Positions 1-4,571 of a stretch of 7,377 nt of DNA are shown here, piece by piece. The DNA is from JBBKWJ01 sp037968895 (GTDB lineage: Bacteria > Actinomycetota > Acidimicrobiia > Acidimicrobiales > SZUA-35). Below the pieces are notes generated by a model. It ran no database searches, was not told where the DNA came from, and saw only the letters and a program-made list of their open reading frames with translations. The stretch lies in NCBI GenBank assembly GCA_037968895.1, contig JBBKWJ010000187.1:1-7377 (forward strand), read 5' to 3'. The translations under genes and the position numbers were made by a program. The number at the start of each line of letters is the position of its first letter. The first letter of the stretch is position 1.

Positions 1-60
1 TCATCGGCTCATATTGTCATACGTATCCGATACCTACGACATTGCGGGGCCGACGCCAAA

Positions 61-89
61 GTTCACGTACCAGGTACGTGAACTATCGT
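61..89 (+). promoter_or_regulatory. Compact promoter with embedded 23-bp palindromic operator, upstream of the P-loop kinase gene
   Basis: Positions 61-83 form a perfect inverted repeat: GTTCACGTACC (61-71), a single central A (72), then GGTACGTGAAC (73-83). The repeat directly abuts a TANNNT-type -10 hexamer, TATCGT (84-89), which sits exactly 6 nt before the ATG at 96. A weak -35 (TTCACG, 62-67, 16-bp spacer) would lie inside the left arm. A dimeric regulator bound here would cover the -35 and spacer. That layout is known for TetR-type repressors (occlusion) and MerR-type activators (spacer binding). The regulator is not in this window and I do not recognise the sequence as a known operator. 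The palindrome is certain; the regulatory role is inferred. Confidence 0.7.
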
Positions 90-95
90 CTGGCC

Positions 96-629
96 ATGAC
101 GCAACCGTGGCTCATCGTGATCAGCGGCTGGACCGGCGCAGGTAAGTCGTCGCTAGCCGACCGCCTCGGTGCCGAGCTGCCAGCGACGGTCGCCAGCTTT
201 GATTGGCTGATGTCTGGCTTGCGCGCTGCTCCGGTTGTTTGGGAGGCGGTTGAACTGCCGGTTGAGCGGCAGCGGCGAGTTGGCTGGAACTTGTTGTCTC
301 GGGTTGCCGAGCAGCAGCTTCGGCGCGGCGCGTCATGTGTGCTCGATCTGGTGGCTCGGGATGAACCGAGGGTCGAATGGGAGGCGTTGGCGGCTCAATA
401 CGGCGCTCGTTTTGCCGTGATCGAATGTGTCTGTTCCCACGTTGAAGTCCACCGATCGCGCGTCGATGGCCGAACCCGAGACATCCCCGGTTGGTATGAG
501 CTTGACTGGGAGCACGTGGCTCGAGGACGCGAGCGTTACATCCCGCTGGCCGAACCAAAGCTCGTGGTTGATGCCGTCACGCCATTCGAGGACAACGTGA
601 CCACCGTGCGCGAACACTTGGGGGTCTGA
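96..629 (+). CDS. P-loop NTPase / small-molecule kinase-like protein (AAA_33 type)
   Basis: This 177-residue soluble protein opens with a beta strand (WLIVIS) and a textbook Walker A loop, GWTGAGKSS (residues 11-19). A Walker B-like strand, CVLDL, follows near residues 81-85. A basic LID-like segment with several Arg lies near residues 120-129. These features fit the AAA_33 group of nucleoside/small-molecule kinase-like ATPases, which includes zeta-toxin and antibiotic phosphotransferase relatives. The substrate cannot be read from the sequence. I chose ATG 96 because the Walker A strand begins just after it and a TATCGT -10 lies 6 nt upstream, consistent with leaderless expression. The frame is open back to the window start (TTG at 42, GTG at 78), but those starts would translate through the palindrome. 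No antitoxin-like partner is adjacent. It converges on the downstream SDR gene. Confidence 0.8.
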   Translation: MTQPWLIVISGWTGAGKSSLADRLGAELPATVASFDWLMSGLRAAPVVWEAVELPVERQRRVGWNLLSRVAEQQLRRGASCVLDLVARDEPRVEWEALAAQYGARFAVIECVCSHVEVHRSRVDGRTRDIPGWYELDWEHVARGRERYIPLAEPKLVVDAVTPFEDNVTTVREHLGV

Positions 630-661
630 CCCCGGCTCGACTTCGTCGAGCTAGTGTTCGC
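610..661. terminator. Three-way-junction stem-loop between convergent genes (possible bidirectional terminator)
   Basis: Three nested inverted repeats fill the junction. The outer stem pairs GCGAACACT (610-618) with AGTGTTCGC (653-661), 9 bp perfect. Inside are a hairpin GGGGTC/GACCCC (621-626 with 628-633) and a hairpin GCTCGAC/GTCGAGC with a TTC loop (635-641 with 645-651). The outer stem overlaps the last codons of the kinase gene and stops just short of the SDR stop codon (665-667). The position between convergent stops suggests a bidirectional terminator. There is no T tract on either side, so a classical intrinsic terminator is not shown. Confidence 0.5.
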
Positions 662-664
662 AGT

Positions 665-1444
665 TTACGCGTCTAGTGCGCCACCGTCTATGGCGAGATC
701 GGCTCCGTTTATGTGCCATGCGGCCTCGCTGGCGACAAACGCAACGAAGCGGCCGATGTCTTCCGGATTGGGAATGCGCTCGGTGAGATTTGGCATGATC
801 GAGCCGAGCGCCCGCTTCTCAACGTCGGCCCAATCGGTGCTGCGGCCACGCTTCTCGGCGTGCGCCGTCAGGCTCGCCCGAACCTCGACCGTGGCGATCA
901 TCCCTGGACTAACGAGATTGGCCGTTACCCCTGAGCCACGAAGCTCTTTCGCCAACGACCGAACGATGTTGTGCAGCGCAGCCTTGGCTCCGTAGTAGCC
1001 CGGGTTCTTGGAGCCGGGTCGACGGGATCCGACCGTGCCGATAAAGATGATGCGACCCCAGCCCTGCTCGCGCATCGTTGGCATCACGCCTTGCACAGAT
1101 CGCACGCCAACCAAAACATTGGCGTCCCATTCGGCCGCCCAGTTGTCCATCGACTCCCAGTTTGAGGCACCCGGCGCTCCGAGGTTGGCGACGAGCACGT
1201 CGATGCGACCAACAGACGACAGCATCTCGGCCGCGCCTTCGTCCGTCGCCAGATCACCGACGACTTCTTCGGCCGAGCCACCGCTCTCCGTGATCCCAGC
1301 CACAACGGGTGCCGCCTCGCCCGTTGTTCGACCGTGCACGAGCACGTGAGCTCCTTCGGCGGCAAATACCCGAGCGATGCCAGCACCTGTCCCCCGGTAG
1401 CTGCCAGTTATGAGCACACGCTTGCCTGTCAGACCAAGATCCAT
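665..1444 (-). CDS. SDR-family NAD(P)-dependent oxidoreductase (short-chain dehydrogenase/reductase)
   Basis: This 259-residue protein has the full classical SDR plan. The cofactor loop TGSYRGTG is at residues 13-20, and the NAG-type motif appears as NLG (87-89). A candidate active-site Asn is N109, and the Tyr/Lys pair is Y150 and K154 (YYGAK). The C-terminal segment ending INGADLAIDGG is typical. The residue 13 before the catalytic Tyr, normally Ser, is Thr137, with Ser140 nearby; a substrate cannot be assigned. The probable role is NAD(P)H-dependent oxidation or reduction of a carbonyl/alcohol in the cytoplasm. The ATG lies 32 nt downstream of the vapC stop on the same strand. There is no good Shine-Dalgarno; GACACT 6 nt before the ATG is one mismatch from the TANNNT rule. 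The gene may be read from the toxin-antitoxin promoter, from its own weak leaderless promoter, or both. Confidence 0.9.
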   Translation of the reverse strand: MDLGLTGKRVLITGSYRGTGAGIARVFAAEGAHVLVHGRTTGEAAPVVAGITESGGSAEEVVGDLATDEGAAEMLSSVGRIDVLVANLGAPGASNWESMDNWAAEWDANVLVGVRSVQGVMPTMREQGWGRIIFIGTVGSRRPGSKNPGYYGAKAALHNIVRSLAKELRGSGVTANLVSPGMIATVEVRASLTAHAEKRGRSTDWADVEKRALGSIMPNLTERIPNPEDIGRFVAFVASEAAWHINGADLAIDGGALDA

Positions 1445-1476
1445 CGGACCAGTGTCGCCTAACTGCCCCGACGGTC

Positions 1477-1857
1477 CTACTCGCGAGCAGAGAGAAGCAG
1501 AGCGTCGTACTTGTTGAACTGTTTGTCGGCGGTGACGATCGTGAGCTCCTCAACCCGTGACTGAGCAATGAGCATCCGGTCGAACGGATCTCGATGATGT
1601 GCCGGCAGACCGACTGCTCGCTCGGCATGCTCCGAGGTGATGTCGAGTGGGTTGAAGCCGGTGTCTTCGAGCGCGGCAACTAGTCCGTCCGGATAGTCGA
1701 TCTTGCCCAACGCCTTCTTAATACCAAGCTCCCACGGCGTCACGGCCGAGAAGCGAACCTCGGTTGCGTCAATGATCGACGCTATGCACTTTGGTCCGAG
1801 TGAAGAGTCGCCGCTCAGCCACCAGAGAGCGACGTGGCTGTCGACGAGGAGCCTCAT
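1477..1857 (-). CDS. vapC: VapC-family PIN-domain ribonuclease toxin
   Basis: This 126-residue PIN-domain protein matches the usual VapC length. The acidic residues expected to bind Mg2+ are visible: D6 in LLVDSH, E43 in WELGIKK, D90 and D93 in HRDPFDRMLIAQ, and D111 in TADKQF. The WW near residues 12-13 and the PWELGIKKALGK segment fit the Sll0205-like PIN subgroup. Known VapC toxins cleave specific RNAs (tRNAs or rRNA) when freed from antitoxin; the target here is unknown. The ATG overlaps the antitoxin stop by 4 bases (ATGA), the usual coupled arrangement. There is no Shine-Dalgarno, and a GC-rich hairpin lies one base upstream of the start, so expression probably depends on translation of the antitoxin. 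The active site looks intact, so this is probably a functional toxin. Confidence 0.93.
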   Translation of the reverse strand: MRLLVDSHVALWWLSGDSSLGPKCIASIIDATEVRFSAVTPWELGIKKALGKIDYPDGLVAALEDTGFNPLDITSEHAERAVGLPAHHRDPFDRMLIAQSRVEELTIVTADKQFNKYDALLLSARE

Positions 1858-2111
1858 GTCGGGCTACCGCCCGAAGCCTCGTCAAACATCGCGACGATGT
1901 CGTCATCAGAATCGACGAGATCGTCACCGATAACGACACGCCCGGTCCATGCCCCGGGAGCCCGCGGAAACTGTGCCGGAGGCCATGCAATCAATTTCGC
2001 AACAGGAGCGCCATTGCGTGCAACGATTACCTCGCCGCCATTCTCGACCTCGCGTAGCAGCTCAGATAGTCGACTCTTCGCTTCATGTGTGTTCACGATG
2101 CTCGTTGCCAT
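1854..2111 (-). CDS. Phd/YefM-family antitoxin partner of VapC
   Basis: This 85-residue protein is the size of a Phd/YefM antitoxin. The N-terminal half, with NTHEAKSRLSELLREV (residues 7-22) and then a strand EVIVARNGAPVAKLI (27-41), is the family's DNA-binding fold. The acidic tail DSDDDIVAMFDE (67-78) is the likely toxin-neutralising helix. It probably blocks the PIN active site of the adjacent VapC and represses its own promoter as a complex. The ATG at 2111 has no Shine-Dalgarno, but a -10 hexamer TAGACT ends 6 nt upstream, so the mRNA is likely leaderless. It is first in an antitoxin-toxin operon and overlaps vapC by 4 bases. By convention it could be called VapB, although its fold is Phd/YefM rather than AbrB- or RHH-type. 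Confidence 0.9.
   Translation of the reverse strand: MATSIVNTHEAKSRLSELLREVENGGEVIVARNGAPVAKLIAWPPAQFPRAPGAWTGRVVIGDDLVDSDDDIVAMFDEASGGSPT
1859..1874 (-). promoter_or_regulatory. Hairpin occluding the vapC translation start
   Basis: In the mRNA, TCGGGC-GGTA-GCCCGA forms a 6-bp GC-rich stem with a 4-nt loop. It ends one base before the vapC ATG, inside the last codons of the antitoxin gene. It occupies the place where a ribosome binding site would lie. The structure is seen in the sequence; its role in coupling toxin translation to antitoxin translation is inferred. Confidence 0.45.
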
Positions 2112-2117
2112 CTCGCT

Positions 2118-2137
2118 AGTCTAGCTAAGTCTAGCTA
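2118..2137. repeat. 10-bp perfect tandem repeat over the vapC-operon promoter
   Basis: AGTCTAGCTA occurs twice head to tail (2118-2127 and 2128-2137). Each copy contains the palindrome TAGCTA. A further inverted repeat GCTAG-T-CTAGC spans 2115-2125. One copy contains the -10 hexamer and the other lies in the spacer. Phd/YefM antitoxins commonly bind short palindromes over their own promoters, so this is the likely operator. The second copy also covers the stop codon region of the upstream small membrane protein gene. Confidence 0.65.
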
Positions 2138-2146
2138 ATCTTTCAA
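2118..2146 (-). promoter_or_regulatory. Leaderless promoter of the vapC antitoxin-toxin operon
   Basis: Reading the minus strand, a -35 TTGAAA (2141-2146) is followed by a 17-bp spacer and a -10 TAGACT (2118-2123). Six bases then separate the -10 from the ATG at 2111. This is a near-consensus sigma-70-type promoter and places the transcript start at or next to the start codon. The -10 lies in a 10-bp tandem repeat (2118-2137), a plausible site for autorepression by the antitoxin-toxin complex. Confidence 0.75.
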
Positions 2147-2401
2147 CCGATTTGAAGGCGGTGGTGGCGAGGACGACTCAGCGGCTGCTTTGGCCGCACC
2201 TATGAAGCAGAGCGCTGCCAAGCCAAGGAAGAAGATTCCGATCGACAGGATTCCGAGTATGCCGGCAATCGAGAATGCGACTCCCGCAACAAAGTAGGTC
2301 CATCGACGCGCCTTCGGCACGAGCAGTCCGGCGAGGGCAACAAGCGCTCCACCGATGGCCGATGTGAACCACACGACCGAAAGAATGTTCATCGCAATCA
2401 T
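2135..2401 (-). CDS. Small hydrophobic membrane protein of unknown function
   Basis: This 88-residue protein has no family I recognise. It has a hydrophobic segment at about residues 5-28, a short basic loop (PKARRW, 29-34), and a long hydrophobic stretch from about 36 to 70 that could form two more membrane helices. The tail is short, polar and proline-rich (SSSPPPPSNRLKD). It is probably an inner-membrane protein with two or three spans. The start is the ATG at 2401, 13 nt after the acetyltransferase stop; a second ATG at 2392 is possible. No clear Shine-Dalgarno precedes either. The close spacing suggests co-transcription with the acetyltransferase. The stop codon (2135-2137) lies inside the promoter repeat of the vapC operon, so transcription from here would run through that promoter. 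Confidence 0.65.
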   Translation of the reverse strand: MIAMNILSVVWFTSAIGGALVALAGLLVPKARRWTYFVAGVAFSIAGILGILSIGIFFLGLAALCFIGAAKAAAESSSPPPPSNRLKD

Positions 2402-2414
2402 CTTGGTACTCGAT

Positions 2415-2885
2415 TCATCTCGCTGGTCGGTTGACTGTGAGGCGCCACACTGGCTCGCTGCCGCGCTTTTCGCCGTTCCACACGAAGCCTGCAGACTGAT
2501 ATACGGCGTGGGCGGCGTGATTATCGGGATGCGCTGTCACTAGCAGTTCCTGACAGTCGCCCTCGGGGTGGTGGGCTCGTTCGATGACGGCTTTCACGGC
2601 GGAAGTTCCAATGCCCCGCCCCTGTGACTCCTCATCAATGGCGAAGTTCCTCAATTCGCAGCCATCGACTCCATGCGCCACGGCGAGCACTCCGACGACA
2701 GCGCCGCTCTGGTCACGGACGAGGAGCGGCTCCCACCGATGTCCGCCTGGCCGGACGTGGCACTTGGCCAGAATCACGAGGGCGATCGGTTGATGGTCGG
2801 CCACGAACGCAAGCTGGTCATCGCCCACGCGCACGTCGAGCGCCTCTCGCCAATTACTCGCGTCGATCACCTCAACGTTTACCAC
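2415..2885 (-). CDS. GNAT-family N-acetyltransferase (possibly polyamine/diamine acetyltransferase-like)
   Basis: This 156-residue protein carries the GNAT fold. The strand ELRNFAID leads into the acetyl-CoA pyrophosphate-binding loop QGRGIG (residues 88-93). It is followed by the helix TSAVKAVIERA, the strand ELLVTAHPDN, and the C-terminal AVYQSAGF motif (about 127-134) with Tyr129 in the usual general-acid position. The N-terminal stretch NWREALDVRVGDDQLAFVA resembles BltD/PaiA-like polyamine acetyltransferases. This is a family-memory resemblance, so the substrate stays tentative. The start is a GTG at 2885: no Shine-Dalgarno is visible, but a -10 hexamer TAGATT ends 6 nt upstream, as at other heads in this window. 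It is followed 13 nt later by the small membrane protein gene. It diverges from the lipoprotein gene. No RHH/DUF1778-type antitoxin is adjacent, so it is not a GNAT-type toxin by context. Confidence 0.85.
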   Translation of the reverse strand: MVNVEVIDASNWREALDVRVGDDQLAFVADHQPIALVILAKCHVRPGGHRWEPLLVRDQSGAVVGVLAVAHGVDGCELRNFAIDEESQGRGIGTSAVKAVIERAHHPEGDCQELLVTAHPDNHAAHAVYQSAGFVWNGEKRGSEPVWRLTVNRPAR

Positions 2886-2891
2886 GAGACC

Positions 2892-2897
2892 AATCTA
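2892..2897 (-). promoter_or_regulatory. -10 element of leaderless acetyltransferase transcript
   Basis: On the minus strand TAGATT is followed by six bases and then the GTG start at 2885. A convincing -35 is not visible; GTGTCA (2913-2918) with a 15-bp spacer is the nearest candidate. The spacing matches that at 96, 2111 and 2969, and this supports the GTG start. Confidence 0.55.
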
Positions 2898-2933
2898 GTT
2901 CGCAGCGCACCCTGACACCGGAACAGATACCCA

Positions 2934-2962
2934 GAGACACGGCCCCAGACCATCGCTAACCT
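2934..2962 (+). promoter_or_regulatory. Leaderless promoter of the lipoprotein gene
   Basis: GAGACA (2934-2939, matching the last four bases of the consensus TTGACA) is followed by a 17-bp spacer and a -10 TAACCT (2957-2962). Six bases then precede the ATG at 2969. No Shine-Dalgarno is present. It shares the 83-bp divergent intergenic region with the acetyltransferase promoter, and the two -10 hexamers are 59 bp apart. Confidence 0.6.
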
Positions 2963-2968
2963 GCCCTA

Positions 2969-3982
2969 ATGCGGCGGATCACTCCAATTTTAAGTCTGTG
3001 TCTGGTTCTCGCCGCGTGTAGTGGAACGCTGAGCACAATCTCGGCGAGCGCTCCAATCGCAGAGCAAGCGGTGACAGAGCAAGCAACGACCGACTCTTCG
3101 AGCACGAGCACCACGACCGAGACGCCAACGACCGAGACGCCGACGAGCGAGCCGGTCACCACTATTCTTGCTGAGGAGACCTTTCTCCAAGGCGACGAGG
3201 TGTATGTCGTCGACAGTGACGGACACGCCTGGATTGTGTCAATGGGCCGTGCCGAGTGCGGGATCGGCGACTTCCTCGAGCACGACAGCGGCATGAAGGC
3301 CTTCATGATTGAGGTGCTCATCATGGCTGCCGAGAATCCACGGGCGACTACCCCCTTTGACCCAGACGTCAACCTGGTGCTCGACAACGGCGACCGCGTT
3401 GAAGATCTCGGCGCCAAGACACCCTGGGGCCCTCGTGTGAGCGACCTCCACATCGAGGGCTACGAGCGCGTTCTCGGCTGGTATCGATTCGAAATTCCGA
3501 TGAATCGTCAGACGGTCGGGCTCGAAGCATTCGACACCAAGTGGACCATCGACTGTACGTATTCCACCGACCTCGTCGGCGACGCTCCGGCGACTGAGTT
3601 TGGTCTGCCGTTCGAGTCACACGGAATCGACTTCAACATCACCGACGCATACACCGAGATCTACGATGGACCGAACGGCAACCAGGAGCTGTTCTGGTAT
3701 GACATCACGGTTACGAACTGGACTGACGAAACCAAGTGGGTGAGTCTGGCCGGGCTGACCCTCAATGACGGGAGAGGCGCTCCCGACCTGCGGCTGGAGT
3801 ATCCCGTCGATGCTCCGACTCCTGGCGCCATGTTTGTCGAAGAGATCGCTCCAGGTGCCACCAATAGCGGCTGGGTCGTGACCGGCTACCGCTACCTTCC
3901 CGGTCGACCGGGCACTCTGACCAACATCCTCCTACAGATCGACGACACCATCACGTTGGTCCGGCCAACCTACGACGATTGA
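2969..3982 (+). CDS. Secreted lipoprotein with Ser/Thr/Pro-rich linker, unknown function
   Basis: This 337-residue protein begins with a short signal peptide: MRRI, a hydrophobic core, and the lipobox LAAC with Cys17 as the lipidation site. Residues 18-68 form a low-complexity Ser/Thr/Glu/Pro linker containing two TTETP repeats (49-58). The rest appears globular, with few basic residues, many aromatics and alternating beta-strand patterns. It has two cysteines in the mature domain (C97, C196) that could form a disulfide. The segment from about 219 to 330 (FNITDAY ... YDITVTNWTD ... IAPGATNSGWVVTGY) resembles immunoglobulin-like extracellular domains of the DUF4352 type, but this is a weak resemblance. 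It is likely anchored to the outer face of the membrane. Its stop lies 19 bp from the convergent zeta-like toxin gene, with no visible terminator between them. Confidence 0.85.
   Translation: MRRITPILSLCLVLAACSGTLSTISASAPIAEQAVTEQATTDSSSTSTTTETPTTETPTSEPVTTILAEETFLQGDEVYVVDSDGHAWIVSMGRAECGIGDFLEHDSGMKAFMIEVLIMAAENPRATTPFDPDVNLVLDNGDRVEDLGAKTPWGPRVSDLHIEGYERVLGWYRFEIPMNRQTVGLEAFDTKWTIDCTYSTDLVGDAPATEFGLPFESHGIDFNITDAYTEIYDGPNGNQELFWYDITVTNWTDETKWVSLAGLTLNDGRGAPDLRLEYPVDAPTPGAMFVEEIAPGATNSGWVVTGYRYLPGRPGTLTNILLQIDDTITLVRPTYDD
3113..3142 (+). repeat. 15-bp tandem repeat coding TTETP in the lipoprotein linker
   Basis: ACGACCGAGACGCCA (3113-3127) is followed directly by a copy differing only in its last base (3128-3142). 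The repeat is in frame and encodes TTETP twice (residues 49-58). It is the kind of repeat that changes linker length by slippage. Confidence 0.85.
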
Positions 3983-4001
3983 TGGTCGCAGAGCTTTCGG
4001 A

Positions 4002-4571
4002 CTACAGCGCCAGCAACGGTGCGGGGGCCCATGTCGGCCATCGAGGTGTGTAGTCGGCGATGCCGTTTCGGAGCGCGGCAATCTCGGATGGACCATCGTC
4101 GCGTGAGTTGTCGTAGAACACCGCACGATGGCAAAACGGCACTGCGGTGACGATGTGACCCCACAGGCGTTCGTATCGCGTCGCAAGTTTCTCCGCTGGC
4201 ACATCGTGTCCGCCAGAAGCGACTCTCGTCGAGATTCGAGCCGACGAGAGTTCGAGCGGAATCAGCACGACATGCAGGACCACGTCGTATCCCGCATCAG
4301 TGGCGTCTCGCACAAGCGCCACCTTCGACTCGTGGGAGAACACAGTCTCGGTGCAGAAATCCAGCCTGGCAGCGATCAGTGCCTCCCGCGCCCTGGCCGC
4401 AATCTCACTGGCGGCGTAGGCAGACTCGACCTCCTTGCCCGGAAATCGATCTGCTGCAATCCGATCGGCGTTGACAAATGGCAAGCCCGGACGTTCAGGA
4501 GCGATGACCTGCTCGTACAACGTCGTCTTACCCGCTCCGTTCGGACCCGCAATGAGGTCAAGACGACTCAC
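4002..4571 (-). CDS. Zeta-toxin-like kinase (COG4185 type), toxin of a ParD-like/zeta-like module
   Basis: This 189-residue protein matches the small zeta-toxin-like ATPases. Walker A is GPNGAGKTT (residues 9-17), followed by FVNADRIA with D36, the FCTETVFSH block with E75, and GGHDVPAEKLATRYERL (120-136) with the Arg-rich LID. The order and spacing are those of the family. Characterised zeta toxins phosphorylate UDP-N-acetylglucosamine and so block cell-wall synthesis; whether this relative does the same is unknown. The start is GTG at 4571, overlapping the antitoxin stop by 4 bases (GTGA). No Shine-Dalgarno is visible, so translation is probably coupled to the antitoxin. A perfect 10-bp hairpin lies inside the coding sequence at 4222-4251. 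The catalytic motifs are intact. Unlike classical epsilon-zeta, the partner here is a RHH-type ParD-like protein. Confidence 0.88.
   Translation of the reverse strand: MSRLDLIAGPNGAGKTTLYEQVIAPERPGLPFVNADRIAADRFPGKEVESAYAASEIAARAREALIAARLDFCTETVFSHESKVALVRDATDAGYDVVLHVVLIPLELSSARISTRVASGGHDVPAEKLATRYERLWGHIVTAVPFCHRAVFYDNSRDDGPSEIAALRNGIADYTPRWPTWAPAPLLAL
4222..4251 (-). repeat. Perfect 10-bp inverted repeat inside the zeta-like toxin gene
   Basis: ACTCTCGTCG (4222-4231) and CGACGAGAGT (4242-4251) are exact reverse complements separated by 10 bases. In the toxin mRNA this gives a strong stem-loop over codons for residues of the segment LSSARISTR (about 108-116). It could be a coding coincidence, an mRNA stability or processing element, or an attenuation structure. 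Confidence 0.6.

Noticed and set aside
1..60. Possible end of an upstream gene, or a divergent gene starting at position 4
   Set aside because: All three plus frames are open here, but none gives a recognisable peptide. The CAT at 2-4 leaves only one base to read. Nothing can be supported.
42..95. Alternative TTG (42) or GTG (78) start for the P-loop kinase
   Set aside because: These would translate the palindrome and add a basic, low-quality N-terminus. The ATG at 96 directly precedes the first beta strand and has a well-placed -10.
610..661. Integron attC site or a tRNA-like cloverleaf
   Set aside because: The ends do not fit the attC core GTTRRRY/RYYYAAC rule, and there is no anticodon-arm, T-loop or CCA pattern.
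1446..1477. GGACC ... GGTCC inverted repeat between vapC and the SDR
   Set aside because: Only 5 bp with a 22-base spacer and no T tract; too weak to call a terminator or operator.
1254..1679. Minus-strand reading frame overlapping vapC and the SDR
   Set aside because: It lies in another frame across two well-supported genes, and its composition (Arg/Ser-rich) is that of a GC-rich shadow.
2415..2885. GNAT-type tRNA-acetylating toxin of a toxin-antitoxin pair
   Set aside because: The adjacent small gene encodes a membrane protein, not an RHH/DUF1778 antitoxin, and it follows the acetyltransferase gene instead of preceding it.
2624..2959. Plus-strand frame opposite the acetyltransferase
   Set aside because: It is Arg/Pro-rich with no motif, and is antisense to a clear GNAT gene with QGRGIG.
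2956..3453. Minus-strand 165-codon frame opposite the lipoprotein
   Set aside because: Its Val/Ser-rich repeat is the antisense reading of the TTETP/Ser-Thr linker. The plus strand has a signal peptide, lipobox and promoter.
3983..4001. Terminator between the convergent lipoprotein and zeta-like toxin genes
   Set aside because: The 19-bp gap contains no convincing stem-loop or T tract.
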